From Nitrosomonas sp. (GTDB lineage Bacteria > Pseudomonadota > Gammaproteobacteria > Burkholderiales > Nitrosomonadaceae), in contig JADJBK010000006.1 in NCBI GenBank assembly GCA_016703745.1, positions 1,860,001-1,924,000 on the forward strand: a DNA stretch of 64,000 nucleotides, in the 5' to 3' direction. This document shows, in pieces, positions 35,495 through 44,164 of the stretch. A program made the position numbers and the translations under genes. Under the pieces are notes generated by a model that was not told the origin of the DNA, did no database searches, and worked only from the letters and a program-made list of their open reading frames with translations. Every line of letters begins with the position of its first letter. The stretch's first letter is position 1.

Positions 35495-35827
35495 CTACTG
35501 ATCAGATGATTGTTCCTGTTTTTTCGCACGACGGGCAATTTCAGTTTTAATCTCAGCCAGAAATCCGGTATTGGTTTTGAGCTGTTTTTCGGTTTTGTAC
35601 CAGGTAAAGCAAACGATCGAGCCTAAGATAATGAGAACCAGATTCATTACATCCAGGCCATCAAAAAATATAAAAACTATCCCGGTCGAAATGGCAAATG
35701 CTCCGAGCAGCCCGACCAAAATACCAATTTTCCCGCTCCAGACCGATTTCGAGTATTTGAGTGACCAGGCATCAATTTCATCGCGAGTTGTCGCTAATTT
35801 TTCATTCGTCCATTTCTTCAAATCCAT
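35495..35827 (-). CDS. Small membrane protein of unknown function
   Basis: 110 residues. A charged N terminus with a short helix (KKWTNEKLATTRDEIDAWSL) is followed by two closely spaced membrane segments (about 34-53 and 57-77) and a Lys/Glu-rich cytoplasmic tail. GAGGGAATAAA precedes the ATG, a reasonable ribosome-binding site. No family recognised. The stop codon lies just 6 bp from the edge of the 256-bp inverted-repeat element, so the element may have inserted immediately downstream and could now supply its terminator. Confidence 0.6.
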   Translation of the reverse strand: MDLKKWTNEKLATTRDEIDAWSLKYSKSVWSGKIGILVGLLGAFAISTGIVFIFFDGLDVMNLVLIILGSIVCFTWYKTEKQLKTNTGFLAEIKTEIARRAKKQEQSSDQ

Positions 35828-36247
35828 TTTATTCCCTCATGTTAATCAGGCTTGCATCATGTGTTAATCACTCGTAATAGTACAAGAAAATAGCTTTCTG
35901 GTTCCTGGTAATTCTGCTTTACCAGGTTAACCATACTGTACCCAAGTACAAAATTTTATTAAAATAACCTTATGTTTTGCAACAATTAATTGCGATTATA
36001 TCGTGAAAATACCAAGTGATTTCTCAAATCTGATCTTCGGAGCTTCCGGAAGTGCTTGGGCGAAATGAGCGAAATTGATCGCCAGGCCGCGCAGCATCTT
36101 CATGTTCCAGTCTGGGTGTGAGATGGCAGTGAGAAACAGGCTAAGATTATTCATAAGCGGCATCAGAGGAGATTTAGCACTGCATAGGGATGGAGTCTAA
36201 CGGCAGAGCATAGATCAAATCTTAACGCAGCCAGAAGCACGTTAGCA
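35828..36247. other. Left border of the phn island, mostly decayed DNA
   Basis: No intact gene. It holds a minus-strand protein-coding relic at about 35996-36180 and otherwise AT-rich sequence. Together with the inverted-repeat element at 35233-35488 it separates the conserved chromosome from the phosphonate genes. Confidence 0.45.
35996..36180 (-). pseudogene. C-terminal relic of an unidentified protein
   Basis: An open minus-strand frame of about 60 codons ending TAA at 35996 reads in part SHPDWNMKMLRGLAINFAHF and has no plausible start; its composition looks coding. It resembles the tail of a larger protein, perhaps a transposase, but I cannot name the family. Probably debris at the border of the phn island. 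Confidence 0.4.
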
Positions 36248-36265
36248 TTGTCATGAAACCATCAC
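36248..36265. promoter_or_regulatory. Candidate Pho box upstream of phnF
   Basis: TTGTCAT-GAAA-CCATCAC compares with the PhoB consensus of two CTGTCAT-type halves spaced by 4 bp: 6 of 7 match in the first half and 5 of 7 in the second. It lies 55 bp before the phnF start, a natural place for phosphate-starvation control of phosphonate use. Confidence 0.45.
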
Positions 36266-36299
36266 ATTTTCCAGCTACCATGCACCGCATCGCAACTCA

Positions 36300-36317
36300 T
36301 ATAGATATGTATAGATA
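36300..36317. promoter_or_regulatory. Candidate PhnF operator (tandem TATAGATA)
   Basis: Two exact TATAGATA units separated by TG end 2 bp before the phnF start codon. GntR/UTRA regulators often bind short repeated or palindromic sites containing TATAGA-like cores, so this may be the autoregulatory site. There is no visible Shine-Dalgarno sequence for phnF here, consistent with the site having another role. Confidence 0.4.
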
Positions 36318-36319
36318 GC

Positions 36320-37036
36320 ATGTTGGATAGAAAGCACGGCAAACCCATCTTCCGGCAAATCGCCGATAGTCTGCAACAAGACGTTTTACAGCATTACCAG
36401 GCGGGTGATTGCCTGCCTTCCGAACAGGAGCTGGCGGATCGATTTTCAGTCAATCGCCACACCCTGCGCCGTGGTATTGATGAGCTGGTAGATTTGGGGT
36501 TGGTCGAGCGAGTGCATGGCAAAGGCGTGTTCGTGCTGGATGCGCCGGTCGATTATGCAATCGGCAAACACAGCCGTTTTACCGAGAACCTGGAAGCATT
36601 GGGAAAAACCAGCGATTCCCGCTTACTGCGCAAGCTGGAAATTATGGCCAAAGGCAACGTAGCCAAACGCTTGCAAATCGATGAAGGCGAGCCGATGCTG
36701 TGGCTGGAAACCTTGCGTCAGGTTGATGGCAAACCATTTTGTTTGATTTCTCATTACTTGCCGCTCAAACGCCTGGGTGATGGAGTACGCGATTATCAAA
36801 ACGGTTCGTTGCATGCTTTTTTGAAAAGTATGGGTATTGATCCGATAAGACGAAGCAGCACAATCAGCGCCACCCTGCCACTTGATGGAGACGGTCTGCT
36901 GCTGGCGATGCCACGGCATATGCCGATACTGAAAATAAAAACGATCAACATCGACCGTAACACGCAGCAGCCCATCGAATATTCGCTGGCGCGTTTTCGG
37001 GCAGACAGGTCGCAGGTTTCCATTGACCTTCCATAG
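36320..37036 (+). CDS. phnF: GntR/UTRA-family phosphonate regulator PhnF
   Basis: 238 residues. N-terminal GntR winged helix (about 8-75) with GDCLPSEQELADRFSVNRHT and the wing LGLVERVHGKGVFV, then a UTRA ligand-binding domain (about 95-235) with MLWLETLRQVDGKPFCLISH and PIEYSLARFRAD near the end. Being first in the phn cluster, it probably represses the operon and senses a phosphonate-pathway metabolite, as the family does elsewhere. The ATG at 36320 is the first in frame. Confidence 0.88.
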   Translation: MLDRKHGKPIFRQIADSLQQDVLQHYQAGDCLPSEQELADRFSVNRHTLRRGIDELVDLGLVERVHGKGVFVLDAPVDYAIGKHSRFTENLEALGKTSDSRLLRKLEIMAKGNVAKRLQIDEGEPMLWLETLRQVDGKPFCLISHYLPLKRLGDGVRDYQNGSLHAFLKSMGIDPIRRSSTISATLPLDGDGLLLAMPRHMPILKIKTINIDRNTQQPIEYSLARFRADRSQVSIDLP

Positions 37037-37069
37037 CGTTTTTTATTTTTAATGATTCAGGAATCTGTC

Positions 37070-37942
37070 ATGAATTTCAAAAAGTTAAAATTAACCATCG
37101 CGCTGTTGGCGACGTTGAGTATGCAAACCATCGTTGACGCCAAAGGTTTAGTGTTAGGGCTTATTCCGGCGGAAAATAATGAAGAAATGATTCAGAAATT
37201 TGAGCCGATGCGTCAGTATCTGGAACAAAAAATCGGAGAACCCATTAAAGTTTTTACGGCAACCGATTATGCTGGCGTTATTGAGAGCATGAAAAGAGGC
37301 CGGGTGGATATTGCCTGGTTTGGCCCACTGACTTATATATTGGCCGAACGGGAAGCCAATGCCGAGGCCTTTGCGGTGGGCGTGCACTCGGATACTGGCC
37401 TATCGACTTACCGCTCGATATTTGTAGTACCGGAAGACTCTAATGCGCAATCGATTCAGGACTTGAAAGGCAAAAGCGTCGCGTTTGTCGACCCTGCCTC
37501 CGCTTCGGGCGGCTTGATTCCGGCTTATATGGTAAAACAAGCCACCGGTATGATGCCAAAAGAGTTTTTCGGTCAATTCACCTATGCCGGTTCACATGAT
37601 GCGGCGGAAATGGCAGTTAAGAACAAATCGGTTGACGCAGCGGCAGACAATGACATTACTTACGACAAGATGTTGAAAAAAGGGTTGATCACCAAACAAT
37701 CTAATCGGATTTTGCTGAAATCCGACCCCCTGCCAGGCGCGCCTTTGACTTATCGCAAAGACCTGCCGGAAAACATGAAACGTAAAATTCGCGAGGCCAT
37801 TTTAAACGCCCACAAGGAAATGGAAGAAGTGACAGGCTATGGCGAGCTCAGCGAATACGTGGCAACAACACCGGCGGAGTATCAGAAAATTCGCGATCTG
37901 GCCAGCGAGCTGGGTCTGATTCGCGAGCAAATATTGAAGTAA
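37070..37942 (+). CDS. phnD: Phosphonate ABC transporter substrate-binding protein PhnD
   Basis: 290 residues from ATG 37070, which follows AGGAAT and begins a signal peptide (about residues 1-24, ending TIVDAK). Periplasmic binding protein of the PhnD/SsuA-like superfamily: LVLGLIPAENNEEMIQKFEP, TDYAGVIESMKRGRVDIAWF, GPLTYILAE and the ligand-site block VDPASASGGLIPAYMV. It captures phosphonates for PhnC-PhnE. Here phnD precedes phnC, whereas E. coli has phnC first. Confidence 0.92.
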   Translation: MNFKKLKLTIALLATLSMQTIVDAKGLVLGLIPAENNEEMIQKFEPMRQYLEQKIGEPIKVFTATDYAGVIESMKRGRVDIAWFGPLTYILAEREANAEAFAVGVHSDTGLSTYRSIFVVPEDSNAQSIQDLKGKSVAFVDPASASGGLIPAYMVKQATGMMPKEFFGQFTYAGSHDAAEMAVKNKSVDAAADNDITYDKMLKKGLITKQSNRILLKSDPLPGAPLTYRKDLPENMKRKIREAILNAHKEMEEVTGYGELSEYVATTPAEYQKIRDLASELGLIREQILK

Positions 37943-38036
37943 CTCCAGCAATTTGAATTAAGCCACTCAGTTGCATGCAAAGGATGGCGTCACCCTTTAA
38001 CAGGCTGAGTCTTGTCATTTATCCTGAGGATACCGT

Positions 38037-38819
38037 ATGGCCTGCATCACTTTGAGAAACGTCACCAAAACTTATCCAGATGGTTTTTGTGCCCTGAAAA
38101 ATATCAATCTGGATATCGCAGCTGGAGAATTCATCGCCATACTGGGTCCCAGCGGCGCAGGTAAATCGACGTTGCTGAGAACCATTAATGCGCTCGATCC
38201 CGCATCCAGTGGCGAAATCAGCATCGATGGTGAAGTGTTGACTCCGCGTAACCGTCGCCGAGTCCGTGCGCGCATCGGCATGGTGTTTCAGCAATTCAAT
38301 CTGGTCGATCGCCTGAACGTCATGACTAACGTGCTGATCGGGCGGCTGGCCGAGCGAGGCTGGCTAAGCAGTTTGTTCTATTTGTTCCCCCAATCTGATT
38401 TTCAGATCGCCGAAGCGGCACTCAGGGAAGTCGATTTACTGGACAAGGCCTGGAGTCGTGCCGACAAGCTGTCGGGCGGACAGCAGCAACGCGTGGGCAT
38501 TGCCCGTGCCCTGGCGCAGCAGCCCAAGCTGATTCTGGCCGATGAACCTGTCGCGAGCCTTGATCCGAAAGCCAGCGAGGATGTGCTGGCGTTATTGCGC
38601 AAAATTTGTACCGAGAAGGGCATTACCGTCGTCGTCAACCTGCATCAGGTGGAATATGCCAGACAATATGCCGATCGTATCATCGCCTTGAATGCCGGAT
38701 CCGTAATGTTTGATGGCAGCCCCGAGCATTTGGGTCCGTCCAAACTAGCCGTTATTTACGGCATTACCACCCCTCTGGAGAGCCGTCATGCAGATAAACT
38801 GGCGCTGGCCCACGCCTGA
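38037..38819 (+). CDS. phnC: Phosphonate ABC transporter ATP-binding protein PhnC
   Basis: 260 residues. Complete ABC ATPase: Walker A LGPSGAGKST, Q-loop MVFQQFNLVDRL, signature KLSGGQQQRVGIARAL, Walker B LILADEPVASLDP and switch His in VVNLHQVEYA. The inserted segment LAERGWLSSLFYLFPQSD between the Q-loop and the signature is typical of PhnC rather than of other importers. It powers uptake of phosphonates bound by PhnD. Its 3' end overlaps phnE by 32 bp. Confidence 0.94.
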   Translation: MACITLRNVTKTYPDGFCALKNINLDIAAGEFIAILGPSGAGKSTLLRTINALDPASSGEISIDGEVLTPRNRRRVRARIGMVFQQFNLVDRLNVMTNVLIGRLAERGWLSSLFYLFPQSDFQIAEAALREVDLLDKAWSRADKLSGGQQQRVGIARALAQQPKLILADEPVASLDPKASEDVLALLRKICTEKGITVVVNLHQVEYARQYADRIIALNAGSVMFDGSPEHLGPSKLAVIYGITTPLESRHADKLALAHA

Positions 38820-39603
38820 TGGCAAGCCACCGGTCGTAACGGTGCTGGCTTTAGCATTGCCGCTGGTATTGATGTTTTTCACGGCATCGGTGGTTGGCAT
38901 GTCGCCGGACAAACTGCTCAGCGCCATGCCTCGCCTGCTGGATTTTACTCAACATCTCTGGGTGATGCCTGATTGGGACTATTTGCCGCAACTGGGTAAA
39001 AAAATGCTGGAGACGGTTGAAATGACGCTACTGGCAACCGCATTGGCGATAGTGCTGTCACTGCCACTGGGTATTCTGGCAGCCAGGAACGCCAGTCCGC
39101 ATCCCTGGCTGTACCGTTTCAGCCGAGATCTGCTGAGTTCCATTCGCGCGTTACCGGAACTGGTATGGGCGCTGGTGTTCGTGTCAGCGCTGGGCCTGGG
39201 GCCGCTGCCCGGCATTATGGCGCTTGCGCTGGTGACGGTAGGCTTTATGGGCAAGTTCATTGCCGAGGCCATTGAAGTCGTCAGCGCCGAGGCCATTGAA
39301 GGTCTGGAGGCAACCGGTTGCAATAAATTTCAGAGCATTCTCTACGCCATGTTGCCGCAAGCCGTGCCGGATTTTATCGGCTCGTTATTGTATATCCTCG
39401 ATCACAACCTGCGCGCTGCCTCTATTCTTGGCCTGGTAGGCGCTGGCGGCATCGGTTATGACATGGTGATGAGCATGCGTTTATTCAATTACGAACGTAT
39501 TGGCATGATCGCAATTTCCATTTATCTGCTGGTGACGCTGCTGGATCGCTTATCCGACGTATTCCGGCGAAAAGCTCTGGGAGACCTGCTCAATGTTCAC
39601 TAA
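38788..39603 (+). CDS. phnE1: Phosphonate ABC transporter permease PhnE, first copy
   Basis: 271 residues, about six membrane helices. The conserved permease block after SIRALPELVWALVFVSALGLGPLPG and the EAA-type loop IEGLEATGCNKFQSILYAML, which docks on the ATPase, identify PhnE. The ATG at 38788 has GGAG about 8 bp upstream and lies inside phnC, implying coupling. Two different PhnE subunits are encoded in series, so the membrane part is probably a heterodimer, as in several phn operons. Confidence 0.92.
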   Translation: MQINWRWPTPDGKPPVVTVLALALPLVLMFFTASVVGMSPDKLLSAMPRLLDFTQHLWVMPDWDYLPQLGKKMLETVEMTLLATALAIVLSLPLGILAARNASPHPWLYRFSRDLLSSIRALPELVWALVFVSALGLGPLPGIMALALVTVGFMGKFIAEAIEVVSAEAIEGLEATGCNKFQSILYAMLPQAVPDFIGSLLYILDHNLRAASILGLVGAGGIGYDMVMSMRLFNYERIGMIAISIYLLVTLLDRLSDVFRRKALGDLLNVH

Positions 39604-40372
39604 GTCATTACCTCAAAAACCCAAAAACTGGTTGCCGCTGTGGTTCAGTCTGATGTTGGCGCTATTGTGGCTCATCGTGGTCGATATCGGCATTGAATTC
39701 AAGGATCTGCTTTATGGCGTCGAAGATATGGCTGAATATCTGAGCCGCTACGGCGCGCCCGATTTTCGCAACATATCTAGTTATCTAGTTTTAATTCTGG
39801 AAACCCTGCTGACGGCATTTTGGGGAACGGTATTAGCCTTCATTATCGCCATCACATTGGCGCCTTATGCAGCCCGCCCGTTAACGCCCAATGCCCTGAC
39901 CTACCGGATTGCCCGCGAGGTGCTGAATTTCATGCGTGCCATGCCCGATCTATTGCTGGCGCTGATTTTTGTCAGTTCATTCGGCTTGGGGCCCATGCCA
40001 GGGATATTCGCATTGGCAATTCACACCGCCGGTTTTCTCGGTAAATTTTTTGCGGAGAACATGGAGCGGGTACCTGCGGGAAAATATGAAGCCCTGTCAG
40101 CGGTCGGTGCCGGTTTTACCCAAAAAATCATGTTCGCCGCCTGGCCTTCCATGTTGCGAGAGGCTGTGGGTAACATACTGTATATATTTGATCGCAATGT
40201 GCGCATGGCCACGGTACTCGGCCTGGTAGGAGCAGGCGGGATTGGTCTGGAATTGCACGATGCGCTGCGCCTGTTTAATTACGACGAGGCTTCAGCGCTG
40301 ATCATTTTGATTTTGATCGTCATTATCGTGATTGACAACATGTCATCCTGGTTAAGAAAGGCACTGAACTAA
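39593..40372 (+). CDS. phnE2: Phosphonate ABC transporter permease PhnE, second copy
   Basis: 259 residues with about six membrane helices. The order of motifs mirrors phnE1: FMRAMPDLLLALIFVSSFGLGPMPG, then the EAA-type loop YEALSAVGAGFTQKIMFAAW and the MATVLGLVGAGGIGLEL end. The two copies are clearly paralogous but well diverged, so this is an old duplication. Its start overlaps phnE1 by 11 bp, after GGGAGA. Its stop shares a base with the phnG start. Confidence 0.92.
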   Translation: MFTKSLPQKPKNWLPLWFSLMLALLWLIVVDIGIEFKDLLYGVEDMAEYLSRYGAPDFRNISSYLVLILETLLTAFWGTVLAFIIAITLAPYAARPLTPNALTYRIAREVLNFMRAMPDLLLALIFVSSFGLGPMPGIFALAIHTAGFLGKFFAENMERVPAGKYEALSAVGAGFTQKIMFAAWPSMLREAVGNILYIFDRNVRMATVLGLVGAGGIGLELHDALRLFNYDEASALIILILIVIIVIDNMSSWLRKALN

Positions 40373-40836
40373 TGAATATACCCAGATGCGACTGGCCCAA
40401 AGCCTTGGCTTGCCAGCCCAAACAAACGCTCAAGGCATGGCTCGATGAATGGGGCGCGCCATGGATGATTCAGCCGGTACAGCTCACGCAAACCGGCCTG
40501 GCGATGCTGCAATTACGCGACAGCGCGTTTAACGACCCGTATTTCCTTGGTGAAATACCGCTTGCCAGCGCCTGGGTGGAACTCGTGACCAGCGATGGCG
40601 AGCGCTTTCAAGGAGCGGCTCAACTGCTGGACGACGACAGCGAAAAAATAGAACTGCTGGCGGTGTGCGATGCTGTTCTGGCGCATCAATTGCCCGGCTG
40701 GCAGGCTTTGCATCAATTACTGGAGATGGGCTTGCAGCAATTATCCGAACAGCAGGCAGTGCGCAATGCCATGCTGGCCAAAACCCGCGTGGATTTTGCG
40801 CTGCTCAACGCGGCTGAGGATGACGACGATGATTGA
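40372..40836 (+). CDS. phnG: C-P lyase core subunit PhnG
   Basis: 154 residues, the family's usual size. Landmarks: the opening segment CDWPKALACQPKQTLKAW, VQLTQTGLAMLQLRDSAF, and the C-terminal part VRNAMLAKTRVDFALLN with an Asp-rich tail. PhnG, with PhnH, PhnI and PhnJ, forms the core complex; PhnI with PhnG, PhnH and PhnL performs the first step, attachment of the phosphonate to the ribose of ATP. It overlaps phnH by 8 bp. Confidence 0.93.
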   Translation: MNIPRCDWPKALACQPKQTLKAWLDEWGAPWMIQPVQLTQTGLAMLQLRDSAFNDPYFLGEIPLASAWVELVTSDGERFQGAAQLLDDDSEKIELLAVCDAVLAHQLPGWQALHQLLEMGLQQLSEQQAVRNAMLAKTRVDFALLNAAEDDDDD

Positions 40837-41374
40837 CAAAATCTGGCAGGCCGATTTTCAACAACAGACCTTTCGGCAACTGCTGAACGCATTTTCTCGC
40901 CCCGGTAGTATCGTGGCGCTTCCGAATGCTGGCGGGCGCGATGCGCTGGGCGTGCTGGCCACGCTGATCGATGGCGAAACCAGTCTGGCCGACCCGCACG
41001 GCCTGCTGACTGACAACGACTTGCTGCGCCTGCAACTCAGGCCCAGCAAGCTGGAACAGGCAATGTACATTATCTGCCAGGGTGCCCGGCCCGTGGATTT
41101 TGAACCTCGCCTGGGCACCCTGGCCAGCCCGGAATACGGCGCGACTCTGATAGTGCTGGTGGATAGCGTCTGCGCGGGCAACCCGCGTTATCGGTTAAGC
41201 GGTCCCGGCATCGAGACCTTTGCAACCCTGTCTTTGCAAGGACTGGATTCGGGTTGGATTCAACAGCGTTCACAGTGGAACAGTGCTTTCCCCATGGGGG
41301 TTGACATGCTGCTGATCGCGGATGACGGCCTTGTTGCTGTACCCAGAACCACACGTATTACGGAGGAAAACTGA
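40829..41374 (+). CDS. phnH: C-P lyase core subunit PhnH
   Basis: 181 residues from ATG 40829, placed 9 bp after GAGG; an alternative ATG at 40820 would add three residues (MTT). Typical segments: QQTFRQLLNAFSRPGSI near the start, the DPHGLLTDNDLLRLQL region, LGTLASPEYGATLIVLVD and a late GIETFATLSLQGLD. PhnH is a fold relative of PLP-dependent aminotransferases that has lost the cofactor and acts as a structural subunit of the C-P lyase core. Its stop overlaps the phnI start by one base. Confidence 0.93.
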   Translation: MIDKIWQADFQQQTFRQLLNAFSRPGSIVALPNAGGRDALGVLATLIDGETSLADPHGLLTDNDLLRLQLRPSKLEQAMYIICQGARPVDFEPRLGTLASPEYGATLIVLVDSVCAGNPRYRLSGPGIETFATLSLQGLDSGWIQQRSQWNSAFPMGVDMLLIADDGLVAVPRTTRITEEN

Positions 41375-42483
41375 TGGGTTATGTCGCCATTAAAGGCGGT
41401 GGCAAAGCCATCGAAGGCGCTGCCGATGCCATGGAGTACCTGAGAGTCAGACAAGCGGAAGGCGCTGTGCCTCTCGATATCGCCACCATTGAAAATCAAC
41501 TGTATTTTTTGCACGGACGCATTCTGTCGGAAGGCGGCCTGTATCACCCCAAACTCGCCGCGCTGGCCATCAAACAGAGTCTGGGAGATACGCTGGAAGC
41601 CAGTTTCGCGCTACGCGCTTATCGTTCCACCAAGCCTCGGCTGCTGGAAACAGCCGCGCACGATACCACTGACATGCGCCTGATTCGGCGGATTTCAGCG
41701 TCGTTCAAGGATATTCCCGGCGGACAGATGTTAGGGCCGACTACCGATTACGCGCTACGCCTGCTGCGCATGGAATTGCTGAACGAAAGCCCTGAACAGT
41801 TTCAAGCCATCGCCAAAACCCTGTTTGCCGGGTTGCCAGAACAGACGGTGCCGGATTCCTTCCCGAAAGTGCTGGATAGCTTACGCGCCGAAGGGCTGTT
41901 GCCCAAGATCAACCAGGCTGCGCGCGAACAACCATTTGACATTACCCGCGAACCCTTGATTTTTCCGGTGCCCCGCTCAGCGGCCCTGGCGACCATGGCG
42001 CGCGGCGAAACCGGCTCATTATTGGCGATTGCTTATTCCAACATGCGCGGTTACGGCGACGTGCATCCGACCGTGGCGGAACTGCGGGTCGGTTATCTGC
42101 CGGTCATGCTGCCGCATCCGATCACCGGTGAATTGGTCGAAGCAGGCGAGGTGCTGATGACCGAATGTGAAGTGGTCGCGATGTATCAGGATAATGAAAA
42201 CAAGAACGCCTTGCCGACCTTTACGCTGGGTTACGGCGCTTGCTTCGGCCATAACGAGGTCAAAGCGATTTCTATGGCGATTCTGGACCGTGCCTTGCAA
42301 AAAGGCATGCAGGATGGGCCGGAAAATCCATCGGAAGACCCGGAATTTGTATTGCTGCATGTGGACGGCATTGATTCGATGGGCTTTGCTTCGCACTACA
42401 AAATGCCACATTACGTCACCTTCCAGTCGGATATGGATCGCCTGCGCACCACGCGACAAAAACAGGAGGCCAATGATGAGTGA
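41374..42483 (+). CDS. phnI: C-P lyase core subunit PhnI
   Basis: 369 residues, near the family length of about 360-370. The opening segment MGYVAIKGGGKAIEGAADAM, the DMRLIRRISASFKDIPGGQMLGPT-type block, ARGETGSLLAIAYSNMRGYG and the late VLLHVDGIDSMGFASHYKMP are all characteristic. PhnI catalyses displacement of adenine from ATP by the phosphonate. Its stop overlaps the phnJ start by 8 bp, and the phnJ ribosome-binding site (GGAGG) lies inside its 3' end. Confidence 0.95.
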   Translation: MGYVAIKGGGKAIEGAADAMEYLRVRQAEGAVPLDIATIENQLYFLHGRILSEGGLYHPKLAALAIKQSLGDTLEASFALRAYRSTKPRLLETAAHDTTDMRLIRRISASFKDIPGGQMLGPTTDYALRLLRMELLNESPEQFQAIAKTLFAGLPEQTVPDSFPKVLDSLRAEGLLPKINQAAREQPFDITREPLIFPVPRSAALATMARGETGSLLAIAYSNMRGYGDVHPTVAELRVGYLPVMLPHPITGELVEAGEVLMTECEVVAMYQDNENKNALPTFTLGYGACFGHNEVKAISMAILDRALQKGMQDGPENPSEDPEFVLLHVDGIDSMGFASHYKMPHYVTFQSDMDRLRTTRQKQEANDE

Positions 42484-43330
42484 CATTAATTTCGCCTTTC
42501 TGGACGAATACGCCAAGCGTGAAATACGCCGCAGCATCATTAAAGCGATCTGCATTCCTGGCTATCAGGTACCGTATTCATCCCGTGAAATGCCGATGGG
42601 GCGGGGGTTCGGTACTGGCGGTCTGCAATTGACGCTGGCCCTGATCGGCATTGATGACACGCTGAAAGTCATCGACCAGGGTTCCGACGATTCGGTCAAT
42701 GCCGTCAATTTGCGCAAATTTATCGAAATGACTTGCCCCGGCATCGATACCACTACGCGCTTGCAGGAAGCCACGCTAATTCAATCGCGTCACCGGATAC
42801 CGGAACAGCCTTTGCGTGCCGACCAGATTCTGGTGCTGCAAGTGCCTTACCCGGATGCCTTGGTGATCGTCGAGCCCAGCGAAGACAAACGCAAAATCAT
42901 GCACGGTGAGGCCGATTATTCACGGCTGTTGGTAAAGCTGTACGAGGACATCGTCAAGTTTGACGAAATTACCATTTCCCATCGTTATCCGACCCGGATC
43001 AACGGTCATTACATCATCGACCCGTCGCCGATTCCGCGTTACGACGTGCCCAGACTGAACAACTCCGATGCCTTGATTCTGTTTGGCGCGGGACGTGAGA
43101 AAAAAATCTACGCGGTACCGCCGCATTGCCCGGCCGAGCCGCTGGCGTTCGATGACGTACCGTTTCGCATTGAAGATTTTACCGATAGTAATGGCGAACG
43201 CAGAGCGTGCAGGCTGTGCGGTTCAAAGACAAGCTTTCTGGATGAGTTTATCGATGAACACGGTGTACGGATTTATCAATGTTCCGACAGCGATTATTGC
43301 GAACAGCAGCAGGAGTTGGCGCATGAATAA
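42476..43330 (+). CDS. phnJ: Radical-SAM C-P lyase PhnJ
   Basis: 284 residues from ATG 42476; GGAGG lies 6 bp upstream, a better spacing than for the ATG at 42473. This is the subunit that breaks the carbon-phosphorus bond by radical chemistry. The glycine-rich segment MGRGFGTGGLQLTLALIG holds the expected glycyl-radical position. The C-terminal Cys set CRLC, then Cys after 20 residues and Cys after 5 more (IYQCSDSDYCEQQ), provides the iron-sulfur ligands and the catalytic Cys. All needed residues are present, so this subunit looks intact although the operon is broken further down. Confidence 0.95.
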   Translation: MSDINFAFLDEYAKREIRRSIIKAICIPGYQVPYSSREMPMGRGFGTGGLQLTLALIGIDDTLKVIDQGSDDSVNAVNLRKFIEMTCPGIDTTTRLQEATLIQSRHRIPEQPLRADQILVLQVPYPDALVIVEPSEDKRKIMHGEADYSRLLVKLYEDIVKFDEITISHRYPTRINGHYIIDPSPIPRYDVPRLNNSDALILFGAGREKKIYAVPPHCPAEPLAFDDVPFRIEDFTDSNGERRACRLCGSKTSFLDEFIDEHGVRIYQCSDSDYCEQQQELAHE

Positions 43331-44153
43331 GATTCTGGAAGTCAAGGGGTTGTCGCAAGTTTACGGTTCGGGCTGTACTTTATGTTTCACCAGCACCGGT
43401 CCCGAGTTTGAGACCAATATCTGCCCGCATTGCGGCAGCATCGTCGCCTTGCACGATTTAAGTTTCGACCTTTATAAAGGTGAAATTCTGGGCATCATGG
43501 GCGAGTCCGGCAGCGGCAAATCGACAGCGGTCAAATGCCTGTATTTTGATCAAATGCCCTACAGCGGCAGCGCCATCTTTTATGATGAATCGGAACAGCA
43601 ATCCTTATTCAAACTCAATCCGGCACAGCGTCGCAGCCTGCGCAACCATCGTTTCGGCATGGTTTATCAAAATCCCAATCTGGGGCTGAATTTTGATATT
43701 TCCGCAGGCGGTAATATTGCCGAGCGCCTATTGATGAGCCAGGTGATGAATTACCGTGAGATTCGCGAGCGCGCCCGCGAATTGCTGGCGCGCACCGAAG
43801 TGTTGACTGAGCGCATGGATGAATTGCCGAAAAACTTTTCCGGCGGCATGCAGCAGCGAGTGCAAATCGCCAAGGCGCTGGCGACTCAGCCGCCGCTGCT
43901 GTTTCTGGACGAGGTGACGACGGGGCTGGATTTGTCGGTACAGGCGAAAATTCTGGATTTGATTCTGGAAATCCAGGCCGAGCTGGATACCGCCATGATC
44001 GTAGTGACGCATGATTTGGGCGTGATTCGGCTGCTGGCCGGGCGCACGCTGGTGATGAAATACGGACGCGTGATCGAGAGCGGGTTGACTGACCAGATTC
44101 TCGAAGACCCACAACATGCCTACACGCAACAACTGGTCGCTTCGGCACTGTGA
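43323..44153 (+). CDS. phnK: C-P lyase ATPase PhnK with an N-terminal four-Cys insert
   Basis: 276 residues from ATG 43323. ABC-type ATPase that docks on the core complex: Walker A GESGSGKST, Q-loop MVYQNPNLGLNFDIS, signature NFSGGMQQRVQIAKAL, Walker B LLFLDEVTTGLDL and switch His in VVTHDLGVIRLL. Between the first strands and Walker A it carries two Cys pairs (Cys18/Cys21 and Cys34/Cys37, the latter as CPHC). E. coli PhnK lacks this segment. The arrangement suggests a zinc ribbon. Walker B continues with EV where EP is usual. The ATG overlaps phnJ by 8 bp. Confidence 0.92.
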   Translation: MNKILEVKGLSQVYGSGCTLCFTSTGPEFETNICPHCGSIVALHDLSFDLYKGEILGIMGESGSGKSTAVKCLYFDQMPYSGSAIFYDESEQQSLFKLNPAQRRSLRNHRFGMVYQNPNLGLNFDISAGGNIAERLLMSQVMNYREIRERARELLARTEVLTERMDELPKNFSGGMQQRVQIAKALATQPPLLFLDEVTTGLDLSVQAKILDLILEIQAELDTAMIVVTHDLGVIRLLAGRTLVMKYGRVIESGLTDQILEDPQHAYTQQLVASAL

Positions 44154-44164
44154 GGACATCGATC

